Assembly (NCBI RefSeq): GCF_002233675.1
Contig: NZ_NMUQ01000002.1
Location: 1,039,814-1,103,813, forward strand
Direction of reading: 5' to 3'
Source of the DNA: Paenibacillus herberti
GTDB lineage: Bacteria > Bacillota > Bacilli > Paenibacillales > Paenibacillaceae
DNA: 64,000 bases
The notes beneath the pieces are model-generated. The model made no database searches. It was not told where the DNA came from and saw only the letters and a program-made list of their open reading frames with translations. Shown here piece after piece: positions 58,026 through 64,000 of this stretch; position 1 is the stretch's first letter; every line of letters begins with the position of its first letter. The translations under genes were made by a program, and so were the position numbers.

Positions 58026-59206
58026 GCTGGCGGCCCCGCAGGGGTTACGCGCTGGCGGTCGGCCTTATGTCCGGCACCTCGCTGGACGGAGTGGACGCCG
58101 CAGTCGTCCGACTCGAAGGCGAGGGGCTGGACACGACCGCCCAGCTGATGCATTTCCACACGCGGCCGTATGAGGAGCCGCTTCAGGAAGCGTTGCGCCG
58201 ACTTTGCGATCCGGCGCAGTCCGATGTCCAGACGATTTGCGGCATGAACGCCTGGCTGGGCGAGCGTTTTGCAGACGCGGTATTGGAAGCCGTACGGGAG
58301 GCTGGCTTGACGATGGATGAGATAGACTTTGTCAGCTCACATGGACAGACCATCTGGCATATGCCGGAGCCACCAGCAGGCGCGCCGTACCTTGCTCCTT
58401 CTACGCTTCAACTTGGCGATCTGGCGGTTATTGCGGCGCGCACAGGTAAACCGACGGTCGGAGACTTCCGGCCCGCCGATCTGGCTGTTGGAGGCCAGGG
58501 AGCTCCACTTGTGCCCTATGGCGACCTTGTGCTGCTGCGTCATCCAGAGCGTGGACGGCTGCTGCAAAACATAGGAGGCATCGGCAACTGTACCGTGCTG
58601 CCTGCCGGAGCGGACCCGGATGATGTGTTCGGCTTCGACACCGGTCCCGGTAACATGGTCATTGACCATGTTGTGCAGCGATTGTCCGAAGGCAAACTCC
58701 GCTTCGATGAAGGCGGGGAGCTTGCCGCGCGCGGAACGCCGGACAGTCGCTTGCTGGCAGAGCTGCTCCTGCATCCTTATTTCCTTCAGCCGCCGCCCAA
58801 GTCGACTGGCCGCGAGCTGTTTGGAGCGGCATACGCCGAGTCGCTGCTGAAACACGCGGCGGAGCTCGGCCTGTCCGACGCGGATACAATAGCAACGGCG
58901 ACGGCGCTCACAGCGCGGTCCATCGCGGATGCCTGCCGCTACCTCGTGATGCCTCGGTGCCGCATCGATGAGATCATCGTCAGCGGCGGCGGGGCGCATA
59001 ACCGAACGCTGTTGCGCCAACTAGCTGAGCTGCTGCCCGAGCTGAGGGTTCTCAGCTCAGGCGAGATCGGCCTGGACAGCGATGCCAAAGAGGCGGTGCT
59101 ATTTGCTTTGTTAGGGTACCATTTTCTGCTGGGTATTCCGAACAATTTACCGAAGGTGACGGGAGCTTCCCGTCCCGCCCTGCTCGGCAAACTCGCACTC
59201 CCGTAA
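58019..59206 (+). CDS. anmK: Anhydro-N-acetylmuramic acid kinase
   Basis: AnmK hydrolyses the 1,6-anhydro bond and phosphorylates anhydro-MurNAc to MurNAc-6-P in one step, feeding MurQ. At 395 residues, it has the nucleotide loop VGLMSGTSLDGVDAAVV (about residue 14), VSSHGQTIWH, GDFRPADLAVGGQGAPLVP, NIGGIGNCTVLP, FDTGPGNMVIDH and VSGGGAHN. All catalytic segments are intact. It starts within the end of the kinase gene (7-nt overlap, ATGTTAA), so the two are translated together. Gram-positives do not make anhydro-MurNAc in bulk, so the substrate is probably scavenged from other bacteria. Confidence 0.97.
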   Translation: MLSWRPRRGYALAVGLMSGTSLDGVDAAVVRLEGEGLDTTAQLMHFHTRPYEEPLQEALRRLCDPAQSDVQTICGMNAWLGERFADAVLEAVREAGLTMDEIDFVSSHGQTIWHMPEPPAGAPYLAPSTLQLGDLAVIAARTGKPTVGDFRPADLAVGGQGAPLVPYGDLVLLRHPERGRLLQNIGGIGNCTVLPAGADPDDVFGFDTGPGNMVIDHVVQRLSEGKLRFDEGGELAARGTPDSRLLAELLLHPYFLQPPPKSTGRELFGAAYAESLLKHAAELGLSDADTIATATALTARSIADACRYLVMPRCRIDEIIVSGGGAHNRTLLRQLAELLPELRVLSSGEIGLDSDAKEAVLFALLGYHFLLGIPNNLPKVTGASRPALLGKLALP

Positions 59207-59233
59207 CTTCGCCACCGTCAATAGCTTCCTAAA

Positions 59234-59258
59234 CAGCCCTACTCAGGGCTCTTTTTCC
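59234..59258 (+). terminator. Terminator after anmK
   Basis: AGCCCT and AGGGCT form a short stem around an ACTC loop, followed by CTTTTT. Downstream, 59300-59375 contains a run of CATTTCCATTC-like short repeats and then the promoter region of the kinase gene. Confidence 0.75.
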
Positions 59259-59479
59259 TTTCATTAAAAACCAATCGGCGACCTTATTGCGAGACGGTTC
59301 ATTTAATTTGTTTCCCATATGCATCCCATTTGTATTTAATTTCCATTCCATTTCCATTCCATTTTCATCAAATTTGCACAATGAACGAACATAATTAATT
59401 CTCAAAAAGATAGGTAAAATGTGGTATCCTTATCTCAATACAACGGAGAACGTTTTTAGAAAGGCACAGGAGAACTTTT

Positions 59480-61093
59480 ATGACAGAGTCGCGTATCGAG
59501 GATTGGAAGCGCTTATGCCGTGAATCCGGCATGGACCCCTCCTCCATGCCTGAATTTAATGAGCGATATGCCCCGGAGCAGCTGAGCAGTCATCTGAGGC
59601 GTTATGCGGAGCTGATGGATATATGCCGTTCCTTTACAGATGAATTTCTTTCCTCTTTGCCGGACAATCCCATGCTGGTCGCTATCAGTGATGCTGAGGG
59701 CTACATTCTGGGCTTTTTTGGCAATAAATCAATTGAGGGTATACTTGAACAACTTGGTATCGTCCCAGGTGTGCGTTTTTCAGAGGCAGTAGGACCTAAC
59801 GCTATTGCCCTGTGCCTGAGCACCGGCAAGCCGGTGAAGCTCATGGGCGAGGACCATTATCATATCGCTCTGCAAGGTAGCGCCTGTTATACTTCCCCGC
59901 TATTTTTGCACCGAGAGGATACGAGACCATGGGCGGCGGTCAGTTTTATGATGATGGCGGAGAACTCCCATCCGCAACTGATGGCACTCCTGCGTTCCAT
60001 GACTGGATCGATGGAGAGGGAGCTTGAGCTGAGGCAGCGAAACAACCGGCAGCTGATTCTCACCCAGGCGCTCCTACAGACTCCGCATTACGGAGTTGTG
60101 TTGGCGGACCCGGAAGGCAGAATTGTGTTGATGAACAAGCCGATCCTGGAGCTGTTGCAGCTGGAACATGATGCCCAAGGCGAACCGTGCGACAAGCTTC
60201 CCTTGGTCGGTCCTCCCTTAAAAGTAATGCTGGAGGGAGGGGGCGGTCCGGTTCTTGGGCTGGAGATGACGGCGGAACGAGCGGAAGGGCAGCGCCATTA
60301 CTTGCTTGATTTGTTGCCGATTACGGATGAAGATGGCGGCATGTTGTTCGCGGTAGCCATGTTACGAGATATGACTGCTGCCAGACAGTCCGATGAGATG
60401 CTGCAAGGAGCGGAGAAGCTTGTTTTTGCTGGACAGCTCGCCGTCAGCATCGCTCATGAGATCCGCAATCCATTAACGGTCATTCGAGGCATGCTGCAGT
60501 TCACTTCCACTCGGATCAAAAAAGAGCATTACGAGCTCATCATGGACGAGCTGGACCGTATCAATCTGATTGTCGGAGATTTCATGGGATTGGGAAAGAA
60601 ACAGCCTCCGGCCCTGCAGCTAGAAGAGACAAGCAGACTAGTGGAGGAGACCCTTCAAGTTGTGGAATTCCAGTGCCGCTTGGACGGCATTGCATTGCAC
60701 CGAGAGTACGAAACCCACGGGCATGTGCTTTGCGACCGCAATCAGATCAAACAGGTGCTGCTTAATGTACTTCGAAACGCGACCGAAGCCACGCCGGAAG
60801 GCGGCCAAATCACAGTCCGACTTGCAGAGGAAGAAGGCTGGCAGCGCATTGAAATCATCGATACGGGAGTTGGCATGACCTCCGTCCAAATAGCAAGAAT
60901 CGGCGAGCCTTTTCGCACGAGTAAAAAAGGGGGCAGCGGCCTCGGTCTTGCCATCGTCAAGCGGATCATGGAATCGCATGGCGGACGGCTGCGCTTCCAA
61001 AGCGAGCCCGGGCAGGGTACGACGGCTGTGCTGGAATTTGTTATGCAAGGACAAGGAACGCTGGGAGGGGAGCTTCCACTAGCCCCCCATTAA
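59480..61093 (+). CDS. GAF/PAS sensor histidine kinase (soluble)
   Basis: A 537-residue kinase without membrane segments. The N-terminal 180 residues resemble the GAF-type sensor of sigma-54 activators (PMLVAISDAEGYILGFFGN, then VRFSEAVGPNAIALCLSTGKPV). A PAS domain (about 195-300, GVVLADPEGRIVLMNKPILELL) precedes the HisKA H-box with His326 in VSIAHEIRNPLTVIRGMLQF. The ATPase domain has N box LLNVLRNATEATPEGG, IDTGVGM and KKGGSGLGLAIVKRIMESHGG. No response regulator is adjacent, so the partner is elsewhere (a phosphorelay protein such as Spo0F is possible). ACAGGAG precedes the ATG. Confidence 0.92.
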   Translation: MTESRIEDWKRLCRESGMDPSSMPEFNERYAPEQLSSHLRRYAELMDICRSFTDEFLSSLPDNPMLVAISDAEGYILGFFGNKSIEGILEQLGIVPGVRFSEAVGPNAIALCLSTGKPVKLMGEDHYHIALQGSACYTSPLFLHREDTRPWAAVSFMMMAENSHPQLMALLRSMTGSMERELELRQRNNRQLILTQALLQTPHYGVVLADPEGRIVLMNKPILELLQLEHDAQGEPCDKLPLVGPPLKVMLEGGGGPVLGLEMTAERAEGQRHYLLDLLPITDEDGGMLFAVAMLRDMTAARQSDEMLQGAEKLVFAGQLAVSIAHEIRNPLTVIRGMLQFTSTRIKKEHYELIMDELDRINLIVGDFMGLGKKQPPALQLEETSRLVEETLQVVEFQCRLDGIALHREYETHGHVLCDRNQIKQVLLNVLRNATEATPEGGQITVRLAEEEGWQRIEIIDTGVGMTSVQIARIGEPFRTSKKGGSGLGLAIVKRIMESHGGRLRFQSEPGQGTTAVLEFVMQGQGTLGGELPLAPH

Positions 61094-61159
61094 TATCTCG
61101 AGATACGATTTCTCCGACATAAGCAATCGGACACTAATTTAAGAGGAGTCGGATTTCGG

Positions 61160-61327
61160 ATGATTCGCAAGGTTAAGCGGAGAGTAGAAAGAAAGTTAGT
61201 GGCATTAATTAGCACCGCGATAGTCGTGGCTATCGTAGGCATCGTCCAAGAGAACATCAGCTTGCCCGGCTTGCTGGAATGGCTTACGGTCCAAGCCCGT
61301 GAGCTGGCTTCCGGAACTGATGGCTGA
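61160..61327 (+). CDS. Small cationic single-helix membrane peptide
   Basis: A 55-residue protein starting at ATG 61160 with AAGAGGAG about ten bases upstream. It has a strongly basic N-terminus (MIRKVKRRVERK), one hydrophobic helix (LVALISTAIVVAIVGIV) and a polar C-terminus (LEWLTVQARELASGTDG). It lies 66 nt after the histidine kinase gene and before a shared terminator, so it is likely co-transcribed with the kinase. No family was recognised; it could be a small regulator of the kinase. Confidence 0.5.
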   Translation: MIRKVKRRVERKLVALISTAIVVAIVGIVQENISLPGLLEWLTVQARELASGTDG

Positions 61328-61376
61328 GCCCCGTGCTCCTCATCGAGTAAACAGTAAAAAAGTCTTCTCATTATAC

Positions 61377-61422
61377 AGCGATTGCCCCACGGTATTTTAC
61401 CGGGGAGCAATCGCTTTTTATT
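61377..61422 (+). terminator. Terminator after the kinase unit
   Basis: AGCGATTGCCCCACGGTA pairs with TACCGGGGAGCAATCGCT with two mismatches, followed by TTTTTA. Confidence 0.88.
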
Positions 61423-61554
61423 TTCTGCACGAAGCAATAGCTTCGTTTATTTTCTGCACAGAGCAGTCGACGCATTATTTCTTCTGCCACTTCTAGTTTA
61501 AATCCGTTCAGGCTAACTTATTCATAAGCCTGCTCAAATCAGCTGCGGCGCGCC

Positions 61555-62271
61555 TTATTTATTGTCCGTTTCATGTTCACTCAGCGCCACCTGGTAGGCG
61601 TCCAGCAGATTGCCAAGACAGTCCTCGATGGCTACTTTGTCGCCGGCCTTAACGGCAGCATTCAAAGCTTTCTCAGCTTTTGTTATGCCTTTTGTCAACT
61701 CTGTAGCTGGAATATATTGCACTTCCCCATCGGCTTTGTCGATCCTCTTAGTCATTGTTTTTCCCTCTAAAGCTGGCTTATCCCCAGGAGCTTTCTTGTA
61801 ATCACCGGATGCTTCGGATGCTTTAGCATCCCAGTCTACTTTTGTTTTTGCTGAGCCTTTATCGTACTGAACAAGTTGATCGAGATCGCCCAGCGTTTCC
61901 TTCCACTCTCCTACGGTATTAGGTGCGTATTTTTTGGCGAGCTCCAGCGGATCTCTTTGGAGGGTTGCTTTTACGGACGAGCTAGCGGTCATCGGCTGCA
62001 TTTTCTTAAGCTCAATGTTCTTGACTTTCGGGCTCGAATCCTTGATTTCAACACTCTTAGCCTTCGTGTTTCTCTCCTTGGTCACAGCGCTCTTAGTGTT
62101 CGAGCTTTCATCTTTGATCGAATTAGCCTTCGTATTCTCATCTTTAATCATGACATTAGCCATGCTGCTGCTAAGCGGATCGACGGCAGCGTTCGCGACT
62201 AGCGGGCTGGCAATGGCGGCGAACATTAGGGAGGCAACAGCGACTTTGCTTGCGATAAAGTTTCTTTTCAT
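61555..62271 (-). CDS. Secreted Lys/Ser-rich hypothetical protein
   Basis: A 238-residue secreted protein with a clear signal peptide (KRNFIASKVAVASLMFAAIASPLVANA). Residues about 30-100 form a low-complexity Lys/Ser/Thr/Asn region with repeated sextet-like units (NTKANSIKDESSNTKS, NTKAKSVEIKDSSPKVKN). The C-terminal 120 residues hold a helical domain (DPLELAKKYAPNTVGEWKETLGDLDQLV, then ITKAEKALNAAVKAGDKVAIEDCLGNLLDAYQVAL). ATG 62271 follows AGGAGC. No family was recognised. It is divergent from the two-component system starting at 62435 and could be its target, judged by position only. Confidence 0.7.
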   Translation of the reverse strand: MKRNFIASKVAVASLMFAAIASPLVANAAVDPLSSSMANVMIKDENTKANSIKDESSNTKSAVTKERNTKAKSVEIKDSSPKVKNIELKKMQPMTASSSVKATLQRDPLELAKKYAPNTVGEWKETLGDLDQLVQYDKGSAKTKVDWDAKASEASGDYKKAPGDKPALEGKTMTKRIDKADGEVQYIPATELTKGITKAEKALNAAVKAGDKVAIEDCLGNLLDAYQVALSEHETDNK

Positions 62272-62434
62272 AGTTAACAGCTCCTGTTTGTGTAGTGTGT
62301 GTTGCAAGATTCATGTTACGCCCGAACTGTGGCAAGCCATTGGTGTATTTGTGGAAAAACGATGGCACAAGCTATTGGAAGGGGCAAGCTTGTTATAATG
62401 GTCTTAGTTGAATTCGAAACAGGAGGCTCGAACT

Positions 62435-63145
62435 ATGCAGGGTATTACGGTCGCAATCGTGGATGACGACGAGAATATCCGTCATCTGGTCGAAGCTTAT
62501 TTAAATAAGGAAAGCTACCATACGATCGGGCTTGCTTCCGCCGAGGAAGCATGGACCCTTTACCGCAGCAATCCGCCAGATTTATGGGTGCTGGATATTA
62601 TGTTGCCAGGCATGGATGGTTATGAGCTATGCCGACGGATTCGCGACGAGGCCGAGGTTCCGATTATTATGATTTCCGCGAAAGACAGCGAAGTGGATAA
62701 AATATTAGGACTTGAGCTCGGCAGCGATGATTATCTCGTCAAGCCGTTCAGTCCCCGCGAGCTTGTCGCTCGTGTAAAACGTCAGATTCAGCGCTGGTAC
62801 CGAAGTCGGCTCGCCCCACTGCAACCATCGAATTCAGAAGAAGGGCTCCTTCTTGGCAGCTTACGGATTTTACCGGAGGAACGCCGCGCTTTTTGGGAGG
62901 ATAACGAGCTTGAGCTGACGTTCAAGGAATTCGAGCTGCTGCATGTATTCGCAAGGCATCCCAACCGCGCCTTTAATAGGGAAGAGCTGCTTGTCATGAT
63001 TTGGGGAGATGATTATTTCGGCAGTGATCGGGCTGTGGACCATCTAATCAAAAGACTGCGGAAAAAGTGTGTCGAGCTGCCGCTGGAAGCGGTCTGGGGT
63101 CACGGGTATCGGTTGCGCTTAGAAGAAGGAGGAGAAGGTGAATGA
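62435..63145 (+). CDS. OmpR/PhoB family response regulator
   Basis: A 236-residue regulator. The receiver domain has acidic pocket VDDDEN (residues 8-13), phospho-acceptor Asp54 in LWVLDIMLPGMDGYE, Thr/Ser switch ISAKD and Lys in SDDYLVKPFSPREL. The winged-helix output domain (about 140-235) contains LTFKEFELLHVFARHPNRAFNREELLVMIWGDDYFGSDRAVDHLIKRLRKK. ATG 62435 follows CAGGAGG. Its stop overlaps the sensor kinase start by 4 nt (ATGA). It should be phosphorylated by that kinase, and the divergent secreted-protein gene is a candidate target. Confidence 0.95.
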   Translation: MQGITVAIVDDDENIRHLVEAYLNKESYHTIGLASAEEAWTLYRSNPPDLWVLDIMLPGMDGYELCRRIRDEAEVPIIMISAKDSEVDKILGLELGSDDYLVKPFSPRELVARVKRQIQRWYRSRLAPLQPSNSEEGLLLGSLRILPEERRAFWEDNELELTFKEFELLHVFARHPNRAFNREELLVMIWGDDYFGSDRAVDHLIKRLRKKCVELPLEAVWGHGYRLRLEEGGEGE

Positions 63146-64000
63146 AGCTACAGCATCAGATTAATCTAGCGTTCGGCCTGCTGCTCGTGTTTGTCCTGGG
63201 ATTCGCGGCTATCCTGATTCACTTTGTACTGATGGACTATCTGGTTACGACTCAGAAGCAAGAAATGCGCTCCATCAGCACAGCTTTGGCAGCGAAGCTG
63301 GAGGCTTCCGGAAGTGACGCCAATGCGCAGAGTCCTGAGCCTTCCAATAATAAAGAGGACCAAGATCCTCCCCTGCCGCGAACTGAGACCGGAGAGACTG
63401 CAACGATTATAGAGGGACTGCCCACTGATTCTTCTCAAATGTTTGATGCCTATTCGGGTATGGAGGTTTATCTCGTTGATGAATCAGGGAAGATCCTACG
63501 GGAGAGCAGCGGGGCTTCCGGGCTGCCGGAGGGTGTAGTAAGGTTGGGCGCTCCTGCAGTTGAAACTGATTCGAATCAAAGTCGATTTGATCTTGCCTTC
63601 GGCAGTTCAAATCGTTATTTATCCGATGTAATTAAAGTACCTCAGGGCAATTTGGCGCTCGTTAAGCCATTCAGCCAGATTAAAGAAGTTGAACAAGCGC
63701 TGATGGGACGTCTGCTGCTCGTGCTTATAGCCGGTGGCGTGGTTGCCTTCCTGTTGAGTCTGCTGCTTACCCGAAAGCTCATCAGCCCTCTCGTAAGGCT
63801 TCGCGGTGAGCTGAAAAAAGTTCGCGAACGGCGTTTCGGCGAGGTCGCGTTGGTGAAGGCTGGGGGAGAGATCGGCGCTGTAGCGCGCACGGTTCATGAG
63901 CTGGCGGGGGAGCTGGATCGATACAACCGGCGCGCAAAAGCAATTTTTCCAGAATGCCTCCCATGAGCTCAAGACGCCTTTAATGTCCATTGCCGGTTAT
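63142..64000 (+). pseudogene. Sensor histidine kinase, frameshifted at the H-box and cut by the window edge
   Basis: The N-terminal 270 codons encode a membrane sensor kinase: helix 1 (LAFGLLLVFVLGFAAILIHFVL), an extracellular domain, helix 2 (LMGRLLLVLIAGGVVAFLLSLLL) and a HAMP domain. The frame then ends at 63966. One base later, the other frame reads QFFQNASHELKTPLMSIAGY up to the window end, which is the expected H-box with its phospho-accepting His. One extra base near 63942-63948 (an AATTTTT run) explains the break. It may be a real inactivating mutation or a sequencing error. Overlaps the regulator gene by 4 nt. Confidence 0.85.

Overview
The window looks like chromosome from a Gram-positive, spore-forming member of the Paenibacillaceae (Paenibacillus or close relative). 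Pointers are moderate GC with AT-rich islets, strong AGGAGG-type ribosome sites with frequent TTG/GTG starts, YheC/YheD-type and collagen-like spore-surface proteins, LplB/YtcP/LipO-type sugar ABC importers that lack their own ATPase, large membrane-bound AraC regulators, and a yybP-ykoY manganese riboswitch. No tRNA, rRNA, CRISPR array, prophage or replication origin was seen.

Layout. 0-3 kb: a complete IS630-type element lies directly against a TxpA/BsrG-like type I toxin ORF, followed by an antisense-RNA promoter, an immunity-like ORF, a gene remnant and an aminoglycoside-phosphotransferase-type kinase. 3-12 kb: ordinary accessory genes (CPBP protease, PQQ-type sugar dehydrogenase lipoprotein, MarR/VOC pair, AHSA1 protein, DUF1697, ABC-F ATPase). 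12-15 kb: a cystine importer operon (tcyABC) with a CymR-like operator. 15-18 kb: YheC/D-type ATP-grasp protein, MerR and PadR regulators. 18.5-23.3 kb: a Fur-controlled siderophore importer whose last gene is a Btr-like AraC regulator. 23.5-27.5 kb: aldo/keto reductase, TetR, two spore-surface-type genes, and a Mn riboswitch with a TerC-family gene. 27.6-40 kb: a glycan-utilisation cluster of two permeases, two tandem paralogous solute-binding lipoproteins, an AraC sensor-regulator, a cytosolic GH20 hexosaminidase and a secreted enzyme with two GH16 catalytic domains. 40-45 kb: ABC exporter and small conserved proteins. 45.2-48.9 kb: a decay zone with an internally deleted BadF-type kinase, a broken GH4 6-phospho-beta-glucosidase, orphan fragments and an AT-rich islet of small secreted or membrane proteins. 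49-59.2 kb: a muropeptide-sugar salvage locus (RpiR/MurR regulator, murQ, sugar ABC importer, NamZ without signal peptide, BadF/MurK-type kinase, anmK), split by an 8-bp satellite and a 14-copy, 51-bp hairpin array. 59.5-64 kb: GAF/PAS histidine kinase, small membrane peptide, secreted protein, and a two-component system whose kinase carries a frameshift at its H-box.

How the parts fit. The most coherent system is the N-acetylmuramic acid (MurNAc) locus. An ABC importer would bring in MurNAc-containing sugars unphosphorylated, cytosolic NamZ would release MurNAc, the BadF kinase would phosphorylate it, AnmK would feed in anhydro-MurNAc, and MurQ would convert MurNAc-6-P to GlcNAc-6-P plus lactate under RpiR control. 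The 27-40 kb cluster has the logic of a Gram-positive polysaccharide utilisation locus for a GlcNAc-containing glycan. Function calls come from recognisable motifs and context; no database search was run.
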